Source: Chloroflexota bacterium
Lineage (GTDB): Bacteria > Chloroflexota > Chloroflexia > Thermomicrobiales > UBA6265
Direction of reading: 5' to 3'
DNA length: 45,881 bases
Assembly: GCA_023423795.1 (NCBI GenBank)
Contig: JAFAEX010000143.1
Location: forward strand, 1-45,881
Part shown: one piece after another, positions 23,936 to 31,985 of the stretch
How positions within the stretch are numbered: the first letter of the stretch is position 1
Layout of the letters: each line of letters begins with the position of its first letter
Made by a program: the position numbers and the translations under genes
Notes under the pieces: model-generated
Seen by the model: the letters and a program-made list of their open reading frames with translations, nothing else
The model's database searches: none
What the model was told of the DNA's origin: nothing

Positions 23936-23962
23936 GGCAACGGGTACTCCTGCGTGCGGTGC

Positions 23963-23968
23963 ATGATA
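23963..23968 (-). promoter_or_regulatory. Candidate -10 for the pyr operon
   Basis: TATCAT on the minus strand would start transcription near 23956, giving a leader of about 120 bases that includes both hairpins. No convincing -35. The opposite strand reads GATACT at the same place and could serve the divergent nth gene. Confidence 0.3.
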
Positions 23969-24070
23969 CTGGGGCGGAAGTGTACCCCCGCTCGCGGGTT
24001 CGGGTCAAACGAAACGCGGCCGGTCCGCGGGAACGAACCGACCCGGCCGAGACACGCCGAGGACGACGCG

Positions 24071-24772
24071 ATGGCATGCGGGATGGACGAAACGGCAGCG
24101 ATCCTCGAAGCGGCCTACGGCGCCCGCCGCTGGTCGTCGAACGGCGATGCGCTCTCGACGCTGGTCGGCACCATCCTTTCCCAGCACACGTCGGACACCA
24201 ACACCGACCGCGCCTTCGCCTCCCTCCGGCGACGCTTCCCGGACTGGTCGGCGGTACGGGATGCGCCCGTCGCCGAAGTTGCCGACGCCATCCGCAGCGG
24301 CGGCCTCGCCGATGTCAAGGCGCCGCGCATCCAGCGTGTGCTCCGCGACCTGACCGGAGATGACGGCACGCCGCGCCTGCCCGACCTCGCCCCGATGCCG
24401 CTGCCGGTGGCGCGCTCGACGCTCACCGCGCTGCACGGGGTCGGTCCGAAGACGGCGTCCTGCGTGCTGCTGTTCGCGCTCGGGATGCCGGCACTGCCGG
24501 TGGATACGCACGTCCACCGGGTATCGCTCCGGCTCGGGCTCATCCCGCCGGGCACGAGCGCCGATGCCGCCCACGCAATGCTGGAACGGCTCGTTGGCGC
24601 GGATCGCGACCGGGTATACGCTTTCCACCTGAACGCGATCGCCCACGGTCGCACCGTCTGCCTCGCCCGCGCGCCGCGTTGCGCCGTTTGTCCGTTGCAG
24701 GAGTGCTGTGACTACTTCACCGCCCATCACCAGCCCGGAGCGCCGCCGTGCGTTCCGCCACCCCCTGCCTGA
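24071..24772 (+). CDS. nth: Endonuclease III (DNA glycosylase/AP lyase)
   Basis: A 233-residue base excision repair enzyme that removes oxidised pyrimidines and cuts the resulting abasic site. The helix-hairpin-helix LHGVGPKTAS carries catalytic K127 and VDTHVHR carries D145. The C-terminal 4Fe-4S ligands are C197, C204, C207 and C213, in the standard spacing of 6, 2 and 5. ATG at 24071 with AGGA eight bases upstream; the ATG at 24083 is an alternative. The Pro-rich tail (residues 221-233) overlaps the next gene by 65 bases. It is divergent from the pyr operon. Confidence 0.93.
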   Translation: MACGMDETAAILEAAYGARRWSSNGDALSTLVGTILSQHTSDTNTDRAFASLRRRFPDWSAVRDAPVAEVADAIRSGGLADVKAPRIQRVLRDLTGDDGTPRLPDLAPMPLPVARSTLTALHGVGPKTASCVLLFALGMPALPVDTHVHRVSLRLGLIPPGTSADAAHAMLERLVGADRDRVYAFHLNAIAHGRTVCLARAPRCAVCPLQECCDYFTAHHQPGAPPCVPPPPA

Positions 24773-25424
24773 TGGCTCAACCGAACTGCTGCTGGTCCGC
24801 CACGGCCGCACAGCGGCCAATCGCGCCGGCGTCCTGCAGGGCACGATCGACGTCCCGCTGGACGCGTTCGGCCTGATGCAGGCAGAACGGGTGGCGGCCC
24901 GGATCGCCAGCGAGTTCGCGCTCGACGGCATCGTCAGCAGCCCGCTTTCGCGCGCGCTGTCAACGGCGCAGGCGATCGGCCGCCTCACCCGGCTCGAACC
25001 GATGCTCGAGCCCAACCTCCGGGAAATGAGTTTCGGCCGCTACGAGGGCCTGACCTGGGCACAGGTCCGCGCGACCGACCCCGCCCTCGCGGCCCGGTTC
25101 GAGGACATCTCCGACGACGAAGCGGGCGCGCCCGAGGGCGAGATCCGCCGCGACTTTTACCACCGCGTCTGGACGGCGGTCGAAGGCGTCGTCGAGCGCA
25201 ACCCCGGCCGGCGCATCGCGGTCGTCGCCCACGGCGGCGTCATCGGGGCGTTCCTCGCCATCCTGCGCGAGCAATCGCCGAACGACCCGGCCATCTTCTC
25301 GATCCGGAACTGTTCGATCACGCACCTCCACGTCCGGGCGACGGATACCGAGGTCCACCGGTTCAACGACGTGGAGCACTTGCTCGACCTGGTCGAACCC
25401 CCGGAAACGATCGAGGTGCCATGA
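24708..25424 (+). CDS. Histidine phosphatase family protein (phosphoglycerate mutase-like)
   Basis: A 238-residue enzyme of the branch-2 histidine phosphatase superfamily. The phosphorylated histidine lies in LLLVRHGRTAANRAG (RHG at 31-33). The second catalytic His is in VVAHGGVIGAFL. The middle has SSPLSRALSTAQ and MSFGRYEGLTW, both typical. The natural substrate cannot be read from sequence; cobalamin phosphatases and general sugar phosphatases share these motifs. The GTG at 24708 has GGAG four bases upstream and lies inside nth, a 65-base overlap. The stop overlaps the next gene's start (ATGA). Confidence 0.88.
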   Translation: MTTSPPITSPERRRAFRHPLPDGSTELLLVRHGRTAANRAGVLQGTIDVPLDAFGLMQAERVAARIASEFALDGIVSSPLSRALSTAQAIGRLTRLEPMLEPNLREMSFGRYEGLTWAQVRATDPALAARFEDISDDEAGAPEGEIRRDFYHRVWTAVEGVVERNPGRRIAVVAHGGVIGAFLAILREQSPNDPAIFSIRNCSITHLHVRATDTEVHRFNDVEHLLDLVEPPETIEVP

Positions 25425-26209
25425 TGCGGTTGACGGTCCTTGGCGGCGCGGCGGCTGGTGGCAACCCCGGGCAGGGCACGTCGGGCTACCTCGTGCAATC
25501 ACGGGGCGCGGCAATCGTTCTGGACCTCGGGTTCGGTACGCTCGCGGAACTGCGCCGGCACGCCAACGTGCGCGACCTGGACGCGGTCGTCATCTCCCAC
25601 CTGCACCTCGACCACATGCTCGACCTGCTGGCGCTGCGCTACGCGCTTGCCTACAACCCGAAGCGAAGCGACCGCAAGGTTCCCGTGTGGCTGCCGCCCG
25701 GCGGCGCCGCGTTCCTCGACCGGCTGTCGGACGCGTTGGCGGACGACGACGGCGGGCACTTTTTCGCCGAGCGGTTCGATATCGCCGAGTACGATCCGGC
25801 CCAGCCGCTGACGATCGGTCCGTTCGCCATCACGTTCCGGCCCACCGTCCACTACGTCCCGTGCTGGGCGATGCGGGTAGACGACGGCAGCGGCGCGGGC
25901 GCGCTGGCCTACACGGCCGACACCGGCCCCTCCGCCGACCTGCTGCCGCTCCTCGCTGGCGCCGAGGTGCTGGTGACGGAAGGCGCGGCGCGGGACCCCC
26001 TGCCGCCGGATCACCCGGAGACGTTCGAGGGCCGCGGGCACCTCACCTCGACCGAAGCCGGCCGGCTCGCCCGCGAGGCTGGGGTAGGCACGCTCGTCCT
26101 GTCCCACCTGTGGGAAGAGCACGGTCAGGAGCGGAGCTGTGAAAGGGCAGCCGCCGAGTTTCCCGGCCGCATCCTCCTCGGCCGGCCGGGAACGACCGTC
26201 GAGTGGTGA
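25421..26209 (+). CDS. Metallo-beta-lactamase-fold hydrolase (RNase Z/ElaC-like)
   Basis: A 262-residue protein with the zinc motif HLHLDH at residues 60-65, an N-terminal strand RLTVLGGAAAGGNPGQGTSG and a second ligand region TADTGPSADLLPLL. The last His is in LSHLWEEHG. This layout fits the subgroup related to ribonuclease Z, but the extra exosite arm of tRNA-processing RNase Z is not seen, so a phosphodiesterase or unspecific hydrolase is as likely. Start codons overlap the phosphatase stop, so the two are translated together. Confidence 0.82.
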   Translation: MMRLTVLGGAAAGGNPGQGTSGYLVQSRGAAIVLDLGFGTLAELRRHANVRDLDAVVISHLHLDHMLDLLALRYALAYNPKRSDRKVPVWLPPGGAAFLDRLSDALADDDGGHFFAERFDIAEYDPAQPLTIGPFAITFRPTVHYVPCWAMRVDDGSGAGALAYTADTGPSADLLPLLAGAEVLVTEGAARDPLPPDHPETFEGRGHLTSTEAGRLAREAGVGTLVLSHLWEEHGQERSCERAAAEFPGRILLGRPGTTVEW

Positions 26210-26242
26210 ACGTTGCTCCGTGAGCCCCGGCCACGCCGCCGG

Positions 26243-26251
26243 TGCTACAAT
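26243..26251 (+). promoter_or_regulatory. Extended -10 promoter for the downstream unknown gene
   Basis: TGCTACAAT is a good extended -10 (TG-N-TACAAT) without a -35. Transcription from about 26258 would place the ATG at 26314 in a short leader and excludes the upstream GTG at 26242 as a start. Confidence 0.5.
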
Positions 26252-26313
26252 CGATCGGCGACGCCGCGTCCGGTTGGCGCCCGCTCGCCTCGCCCCACCG
26301 ATGGGTCGGCGCT

Positions 26314-27147
26314 ATGGCTGGCCACGAACATCCATCACGTCCACGCATCCTGCTCGCCCGCGGCGGCCCGTGGCTCCGCGCGTCCGGCGGCGTGTCCCTG
26401 CCGCCTGATGTCGATTGGCCGGCAACGGACCTCGACCTGCGCGCTCCAGCGCTGCCCTGGCTGCGCGATACGGCCGAGCCGCCGGCGTCGGTGTGGCTCC
26501 CGTCGGTCGCCTTCGACATGCCGGTGGCGACGGTGGCAGCCGGGCTGCGTGCCCGTATCGGCGAGGCCGTACCCGGAACGATCGCCGTCGATCCTCCCGG
26601 CGACGGCGACGCCCATCAGGACTTGCTGGCGCACCTCGACGCCCTCGCGACCGTGCTGGCGGACGACGTTGGACCGCCCCGGGTCGTGCTGGCGATCCGC
26701 ACGTCACGGCTCGTCGGTGGCCGGCGCCACCTGGCGACGTTAACCGCGCTGCGCCGGCTCACCGAAGAGTGGAACCTGGGTGTGGCGCTCGACCTCACCG
26801 GGAACTTCGATCCGCAGTGGGAAGCGGAAGCGGCCATCGTCCGGCTCGGCAGCCGGCTGGCGTTGTTGCGCGTCGGCAGCCGCGCGATCGGACCCGGTCC
26901 GATCGACCGCGACCGGGTCGCGCGCCGGGCGGTGCGGGCGGCCATCGAGCGGTGCCCACACCTGTCGGTGTCCGTACAGCCGACGCTCCCGTGGTGGCAG
27001 GCGTTCGCGTCGGCAGAGCGCGGGCGGGTCTGGCTGGAAGCCGAAGAACGGTTGCGGTCGTGGTTCGCGCCTCCGATCGGCGCAGACCACCTCGATCCGG
27101 ACCGGACCTGGCCCCATCCCTCGCGTCGGTCCCGGCCACCGCTGTAG
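26314..27147 (+). CDS. Protein of unknown function, possible TIM-barrel fold
   Basis: A 277-residue protein with no family recognised. Regular short strands (ASVWLPSVAFD, GTIAVDPP, PRVVLAIRTS, LGVALDLTGNFD, LALLRVGSR, LSVSVQPT) alternate with helices. This suggests a beta/alpha barrel and is faintly like the xylose-isomerase-type barrels, where an acidic residue often ends a central strand. It has no lysine at all, many arginines and eleven tryptophans. No signal peptide or membrane segment. Start ATG at 26314 is chosen from the upstream extended -10; its ribosome site is weak. It is 104 bases downstream of the metallo-hydrolase gene. Confidence 0.6.
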   Translation: MAGHEHPSRPRILLARGGPWLRASGGVSLPPDVDWPATDLDLRAPALPWLRDTAEPPASVWLPSVAFDMPVATVAAGLRARIGEAVPGTIAVDPPGDGDAHQDLLAHLDALATVLADDVGPPRVVLAIRTSRLVGGRRHLATLTALRRLTEEWNLGVALDLTGNFDPQWEAEAAIVRLGSRLALLRVGSRAIGPGPIDRDRVARRAVRAAIERCPHLSVSVQPTLPWWQAFASAERGRVWLEAEERLRSWFAPPIGADHLDPDRTWPHPSRRSRPPL

Positions 27148-27173
27148 CGCAGGGTTACCTGTCTCGGCAACTC

Positions 27174-27256
27174 CCCTATCGTCATCCCTCGACAGGCTCG
27201 GGATGACGATAGGGAGCCTCGGCATGACGGCGAACGGCTCGGGATGACGGCGAACT
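27174..27256. repeat. Family A inverted repeat copy 3 with tandem GGGATGACG units
   Basis: A perfect 15-bp stem (CCCTATCGTCATCCC) closes an 11-base loop at 27174-27214. The half-site CTCGGGATGACGGCGAA then recurs at 27217-27233 (one change) and 27238-27254, about 20 bases apart. It lies between two converging genes. Confidence 0.75.
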
Positions 27257-27291
27257 GATCGAGACGACGGAGCGCGCGGGTCCAGAACGCA

Positions 27292-27327
27292 GAACGGGAC
27301 GGGCGACCGAAGCCACCCGTCCCGTTC
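27292..27327 (-). terminator. Hairpin ending the ribosomal superoperon after rpsI
   Basis: A perfect 12-bp stem, GAACGGGACGGG with CCCGTCCCGTTC, and a 12-base loop, 22 bases beyond the rpsI stop. No T-tract follows, so it may act with Rho or as a 3'-end stabiliser. Confidence 0.6.
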
Positions 27328-27349
27328 GAATCGGCAAGCCCGAGGGGTG

Positions 27350-27748
27350 TTACCGCTTGGTGTACTGAGGCGCCTTCCGGGCCCGCTTGAGCCCGACCTT
27401 CTTGCGCTCCTTGACCCGGGCATCGCGGGTCAGCAGCTTGGCCTGCTTCAGCGTCGGCCGCAGCTCTTCATCGACCTTCAGCAGCGCCCGAGCGATGCCG
27501 TGGCTGATCGCGCCGGCCTGCCCGCTGACGCCGCCGCCGACGACGCGCACGGTGATGTCGAAACGGTCCAGCGCGCCGATGGTGCGCAGCGGCTGGGTCA
27601 GGGTCGATTGCAGGATCATGCGGCCGCCGAAGTACTCCTTCGAGGGCTTGCCGTTGACGGTGATCTGGCCGCTGCCCGGCATGAGCCGGACCCGCGCGAT
27701 CGCCGTCTTGCGGCGCCCGACCGCCCAGTGATAGGCCTGTTCGCTCAC
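27350..27748 (-). CDS. rpsI: Ribosomal protein S9
   Basis: A 132-residue small-subunit protein whose C-terminal tail reaches the P-site tRNA. The start region YHWAVGRRKTAIARVRL and the end RARKAPQYTKR are diagnostic. GTG start at 27748, 52 bases after rplM. Last gene of the operon, followed by a strong hairpin. Confidence 0.97.
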   Translation of the reverse strand: MSEQAYHWAVGRRKTAIARVRLMPGSGQITVNGKPSKEYFGGRMILQSTLTQPLRTIGALDRFDITVRVVGGGVSGQAGAISHGIARALLKVDEELRPTLKQAKLLTRDARVKERKKVGLKRARKAPQYTKR

Positions 27749-27800
27749 GCTCGTTCCTCCGCGTCAGGCCAGCGACGCCGCGCCGGCCGCGTCATGCTCG

Positions 27801-28277
27801 TTAGGCGTGCCGCAGGGCGCCGGCCTGCTCGAGGGTGCCCTCGTCGATCGGCTTCGGCTGCTGGCTGGCGTGCGGGTGGGTGGCGCCCGCGTAGATCTTG
27901 AGCTTCTTCATCTGCTGGTCGCCGAGGGTCGTCTTCGGCAGCATGCCGCGGACGGCGGCCTCGACGATGCGCGTCGGGTGCTTGAGCCGCGTGTCGCGCA
28001 CCGACGTCTGGCGGAAGCCGCCCGGGTACCCCGAGTGCCGGTAGTAGTGCTTCTGCGTTTCCTTCTTCCCGGTCAGGACAACCTTGTCGGCATTGACGAC
28101 GATGACGAAATCGCCCATGTCCATATGCGGGGTGTAGGTCGGCTTGTTCTTGCCGCGCAGCGCATGCGCGACGATCGAAGCCAGCCTCCCCAGGGTCTTG
28201 CCTTCGGCGTCCACGATGAACCACGACCGGTTCAGATGCGGTTCGTGCCCCTTGGGGGACCAGGTCTTCCGTTCCAT
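27801..28277 (-). CDS. rplM: Ribosomal protein L13
   Basis: A 158-residue early-assembly protein of the large subunit. Motifs WFIVDAEGKTLGRLAS, GDFVIVVNADKVVLTGKK and YYRHSGYPGG are typical. The ATG at 28277 is preferred because GAGGAG stands seven bases ahead; an in-frame ATG at 28298 would add seven residues with a poorer site. Pairs with rpsI as in most bacteria. Confidence 0.96.
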   Translation of the reverse strand: MERKTWSPKGHEPHLNRSWFIVDAEGKTLGRLASIVAHALRGKNKPTYTPHMDMGDFVIVVNADKVVLTGKKETQKHYYRHSGYPGGFRQTSVRDTRLKHPTRIVEAAVRGMLPKTTLGDQQMKKLKIYAGATHPHASQQPKPIDEGTLEQAGALRHA

Positions 28278-28308
28278 CCCATTGCTCCTCGTCGCCATCC
28301 CGCCCGGG

Positions 28309-29172
28309 CTACCCCCGCGCGGCGGGCACGCAATCCTCGATGTCCTCGAAGCGGCCCGCCGCCCCTTCGTCCGGGTTCCACGGCGCGTACCCGACGCGCC
28401 AGAGGGTCAACCCGTTCGGTCCCGCGAGACCGCCCGCGGCCCGCCGGTCGGCCGACGCCAGCAGGTCGGCCATCCAGTCGGCCGGTTTGCGGCCCCGGCC
28501 GACCTCGACCAGCGCCGCCACGATGGCCCGGACCATCTGCGGCAGGAACCCGTCGCCGACCGCCCGGTACTCGACCAGGCGTCCGTCCGGCGCGGGACCC
28601 CACCACGGGTCCAGTTCGCGGACCTCGCTGGCGAACAACGTTCGCCGCGTGCCGCGTGGCCGTTGCCGGCGCTCCGACCAGGGAACCCCTTCCCCGCCGC
28701 CCGCGAAGGCCGCGAAATCGTGGGTTCCCGGCAGCATCGCCGCCGCGGCCCGCATGGCGTCCGGATCGACCGATCCGTGCGCCCGCCAGACCGTACGCTC
28801 GGCGAGCGGCACCCGTCCGCCGAACCATGCCCGGTACCGGTACTCCCGCCACCGGGCGTCGTAGCGGGCGTCGAACCCGCCATCCGCCCGCACCACCCGG
28901 ACGACCGCCAGATCGTCCGGCAAGAGCGCGTTCAGCGCCCGCTCGAACCGTTCCGGCGGCCAGTCCGGCCGCGGGTCCTCCAGGCTGACCACCTGCCCGG
29001 CGGCGTGGACGCCGCGGTCGGTGCGCCCGGCGAACCGGGTGGCTGGCCTGAACCCGGCGATGCGGGCGATCGCCGCGTCCAGTTCGCCCTGGACGGTGCG
29101 GCCGGCCGGCTGGACCTGCGAACCGGCGAAACCGGTTCCGTCGTAGCTGACCACCAGCACCAGCCGGGCCAT
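28309..29172 (-). CDS. truA: tRNA pseudouridine synthase A
   Basis: A 287-residue enzyme that makes pseudouridine at positions 38-40 of tRNA anticodon stems. The catalytic aspartate is D52 in FAGRTDRGVHA. Further motifs are SYDGTGFAGSQVQP at the N-terminus and FLPQMVRAIVAALVEVG near the C-terminus. The last 25 residues, ending AARG, are a little longer than usual. Lies nine bases after rplQ, the usual gene order in Gram-positive bacteria. Confidence 0.95.
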   Translation of the reverse strand: MARLVLVVSYDGTGFAGSQVQPAGRTVQGELDAAIARIAGFRPATRFAGRTDRGVHAAGQVVSLEDPRPDWPPERFERALNALLPDDLAVVRVVRADGGFDARYDARWREYRYRAWFGGRVPLAERTVWRAHGSVDPDAMRAAAAMLPGTHDFAAFAGGGEGVPWSERRQRPRGTRRTLFASEVRELDPWWGPAPDGRLVEYRAVGDGFLPQMVRAIVAALVEVGRGRKPADWMADLLASADRRAAGGLAGPNGLTLWRVGYAPWNPDEGAAGRFEDIEDCVPAARG

Positions 29173-29181
29173 GCTCCCGCC

Positions 29182-29538
29182 TTAGGCCTCGATCAGCTCG
29201 ATCAGGGCCAGCGGCGCCGCGTCGCCCTTGCGCGGCCCGAGCTTGGAGATCCGGGTGTAGCCGCCGTTGACGGCCTCGTACCGGGGAGCGATCTGCTCGA
29301 AGAGCCGGACCATCGCCGGCTCGTTGTCGATCTTCGACATCACGAGCCGCCGGTGGTGCGGGGTGTCCTCGCGGGCGAGGGTGATGAGCTTCTCGACGAC
29401 CGGGCGGATGGTCTTGGCCTTCGCCTCGGTCGTGGTGATCCGCTCGTGCATGATCATCGAAATCGAGAGTTGCCGCAGCAGCGCGCCGCGCTGGGCTGGG
29501 TTGCGTCCGAACTTGCGCCCGGCCTTGCCGTGCCTCAT
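29182..29538 (-). CDS. rplQ: Ribosomal protein L17
   Basis: A 118-residue protein near the peptide exit tunnel. It begins MRHGKAGRKFGRNPAQR and ends GDAAPLALIELIEA. ATG 29538 is the family start; an upstream in-frame ATG at 29586 reads into rpoA and is rejected. Seven bases after rpoA. Confidence 0.97.
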   Translation of the reverse strand: MRHGKAGRKFGRNPAQRGALLRQLSISMIMHERITTTEAKAKTIRPVVEKLITLAREDTPHHRRLVMSKIDNEPAMVRLFEQIAPRYEAVNGGYTRISKLGPRKGDAAPLALIELIEA

Positions 29539-29545
29539 CGTCGTA

Positions 29546-30649
29546 TTACTCCTCGTCGCCGGCGCGGCCGCCGTCCGCCGGGGCAAGGGAGCCGCCGAGC
29601 GTTGCCATCGCCTCCATATCGCCGGAGTCCGGGGCGAACTCGTCGCCGCCGTCCTCGCCCGCGTCGTCGTCCAGCCCGCCGTCCTCGCCGAACGGGCCGA
29701 CCTCGCTCTCGGGCAGGTAGCCGAACTCGGCCAGCTTCTGCCGCAGTTCGGTCAGCGAGCGCGGGCCGAAGTTGCGGATCGAGAGGAGCTGGTCCGGATC
29801 CATCGTCAGGACCTGACCCACCCGCTCGATCTGGCGCGATCGGAGCGCGTTGAGCACGCGCGGCGAGAGCCCGAGGTCGGCCAGCGCCTTCTGCTGGACT
29901 TCGTCCGGGATGAACGGGCTGGCCGGAGCCGCCGCATCGCGGCCGACCCGGTTGAACTCGGCGAAGACCCGGGCATGATCGACCAGGATCTGCGCCGCCT
30001 CGGCGAGCGCGTCGTCCGGTTCGATCGTGCCGTCGGTCAGGATCTCCAGGATCAGCCGGTCGTTATCGACCGTGGCGCCGACCCGCGTCCGCTCGACGAC
30101 GAAGTTCACCCGCTCGATCGGGGTGTAGATCGCGTCGATCGGGATCTCACCGAGCGAGTAGTTGTGGATGTCCTGGGCCTCGGCCGGCAGGTACCCGCGG
30201 TCCCGCGTGACCACGATGTCCATGTCGAGCACGCCGTCCGGCGTGTCGATGGTCGCGATCGGCTGGTCCGGGGTGATGACATCGACCTCGGTCGGCCAGT
30301 TGACGTCGGCGGCGGTCACGAGGCGCTCGCCGGAGCCGTCGCCCCGGGCGTACAGGTGCGCCCGCACCTCGCCGTTGAAGTCCATCACGCGCTTGAGGCG
30401 GATGTTCTTCAGGTTCAGCACGATCTCGGTGACGTCCTCGCGGACGTCCTTGATCGTGGAGAACTCGTGCCAGACGCCGTCGATGCGGACCCGCGAGATG
30501 GCGACGCCTTCCAGCGAGCGCAGCAGGATGCGCCGCAGGGCGTTGCCCAGCGTGGTGCCGTAGCCCTGCTCCAGCGGGCCGGCCTCGTAGCGCCCGTAGT
30601 TGAGGCCCTCTTCGACCTGCTTCAATTCGATCGGGGGACGTTCGAACAT
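29546..30649 (-). CDS. rpoA: RNA polymerase alpha subunit
   Basis: A 367-residue subunit that nucleates polymerase assembly. The N-terminal domain has GYGTTLGNALRRILL (29-43) and the dimer region. The C-terminal DNA- and activator-binding domain is at about 251-312 (LGLSPRVLNALRSRQ; IRNFGPRSLTELRQKL). Residues 313-367 form an unusual acidic, Gly/Asp/Glu-rich tail not found in the standard 315-330-residue subunit. It lies 116 bases after rpsD. Confidence 0.97.
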   Translation of the reverse strand: MFERPPIELKQVEEGLNYGRYEAGPLEQGYGTTLGNALRRILLRSLEGVAISRVRIDGVWHEFSTIKDVREDVTEIVLNLKNIRLKRVMDFNGEVRAHLYARGDGSGERLVTAADVNWPTEVDVITPDQPIATIDTPDGVLDMDIVVTRDRGYLPAEAQDIHNYSLGEIPIDAIYTPIERVNFVVERTRVGATVDNDRLILEILTDGTIEPDDALAEAAQILVDHARVFAEFNRVGRDAAAPASPFIPDEVQQKALADLGLSPRVLNALRSRQIERVGQVLTMDPDQLLSIRNFGPRSLTELRQKLAEFGYLPESEVGPFGEDGGLDDDAGEDGGDEFAPDSGDMEAMATLGGSLAPADGGRAGDEE

Positions 30650-30765
30650 GCCTGATCGCCTCCTGCGGCGAGCGCCTCGTCGGCGCGGTTCCTGCCCGGA
30701 TTCGATGGTTCGAGGTTAGGCAGTGGACCCGCGCCGGACCGGCGACCTCGCCTGCGATGCCGACC

Positions 30766-31410
30766 TTAGCGGCTGTAGTGCTCGACGATCAGGGCATCGT
30801 TGAACGGCGGAACCTCGATCTGGTCGCGCCCAGGCAGCGCCAGCACCTTGCCGGCGAGCTGGTTGGCGTCCACGCTGATCCATTCCGGCGCCCGGCGCGT
30901 TTGCAGGACGTCGGCGTAGCCGTTGAAGTACTCGCGCGTGCGGCTCTCCGGCCGGACCGAGACGACGTCCGCCGCCTTGACCAGGTACGACGGGACGTTG
31001 GTCTTGCGGCCGTTGACCATGAAGTGGCCGTGCCGCACCAACTGCCGCGCCTGCGCCCGCGAATCCGCGAAGCCCATCCGGTAAACCACGTTGTCCAGCC
31101 GCGACTCCAGGATCTGGAGCAGGTTGTCGCCGGTGACGCCGCCGCGCCGCACGGCTTCCTTGAAGTGCTTGCGGAACTGGGCTTCCATGATCCCGTAGAA
31201 GCGCCGGACCTTCTGCTTCTCGCGAAGCTGCAGCCCGAATTCCGACGGGCGGCGGGTCCGCCGCTGGCCGTGCTGGCCGGGCGGGAAGTTCTTCGCCGGG
31301 GCCCGCTTCACGATCGGGCACTTCGGCCCGTCGCACCGCGCACCCTTCAGGTACAGCTTCATCCCCTCCCGGCGGCACAACCGGCAAACGGGGCCTGTAT
31401 ACCTCGCCAT
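30766..31410 (-). CDS. rpsD: Ribosomal protein S4, zinc-binding form
   Basis: A 214-residue primary 16S rRNA-binding protein. It has an N-terminal zinc knuckle (GPVCRLCRREG ... ARCDGPKC), the C+ form common in thermophiles and Gram-positives. The S4 RNA-binding domain is seen at ESRLDNVVYRMGFADSRAQA and LVRHGHFMVNGRK. In other bacteria S4 represses its own operon; no target structure was identified here. Confidence 0.97.
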   Translation of the reverse strand: MARYTGPVCRLCRREGMKLYLKGARCDGPKCPIVKRAPAKNFPPGQHGQRRTRRPSEFGLQLREKQKVRRFYGIMEAQFRKHFKEAVRRGGVTGDNLLQILESRLDNVVYRMGFADSRAQARQLVRHGHFMVNGRKTNVPSYLVKAADVVSVRPESRTREYFNGYADVLQTRRAPEWISVDANQLAGKVLALPGRDQIEVPPFNDALIVEHYSR

Positions 31411-31472
31411 CGTTCGTTCGATCCTCCTGCCCCGTACCCGCCGGGCCGGGGCGCAGCATGCAACCTAAAGAC

Positions 31473-31886
31473 TTAGACGCGCCGCCGCTTCGGCGGCCGG
31501 CAGCCGTTGTGCGGGATCGGCGTGGTGTCGGTGATCGAGATCACCTGGACGCCGCTCGACTGCAACGAGCGGATCGCCATCTCCCGGCCCGAGCCCGGGC
31601 CCTTGACGAAGCAATCGACCTGACGCAGGCCGTGCTCCATCGCCTTGCGCGCCGCCGCTTCGGCGGTCACCTGCGCGGCGTAGGGCGTGCTCTTGCGGCT
31701 GCCCTTGAACCCATTCGACCCGGAGCTCGACCACGAAATCACGTTGCCGGCCGGGTCGGTCAGCGTCACGATCGTGTTGTTGAAGGTGGCCTGGATGTAC
31801 GCCCGTCCGCGAGGGATGTTCTTTCGGTCCCTCTTGCGAACCCGCGTCTTGCCCTTGCCCTGCGCGCCGCGCCGTCGCTCGCTCAT
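31473..31886 (-). CDS. rpsK: Ribosomal protein S11
   Basis: A 137-residue protein at the platform of the small subunit. Motifs: AYIQATFNNTIVTLTDPAGN, WSSSGSNGFKGSRKSTPYAA and the C-terminal TDTTPIPHNGCRPPKRRRV. It follows rpsM after a 99-base gap, longer than usual, and precedes rpsD by 62 bases. Confidence 0.97.
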   Translation of the reverse strand: MSERRRGAQGKGKTRVRKRDRKNIPRGRAYIQATFNNTIVTLTDPAGNVISWSSSGSNGFKGSRKSTPYAAQVTAEAAARKAMEHGLRQVDCFVKGPGSGREMAIRSLQSSGVQVISITDTTPIPHNGCRPPKRRRV

Positions 31887-31985
31887 TGGTTCTTCAGCGC
31901 CTCCACCGGCCGGCGGCCATTGCCCCGGCCGATATCATCGGAGCAACCAGATCGATCCGGTTACCGCGATTCGATACGAAACCCG

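Noticed and set aside
26242..26313. An upstream GTG start for the unknown gene
   Set aside because: The extended -10 promoter overlaps it, so it would not be in the transcript.
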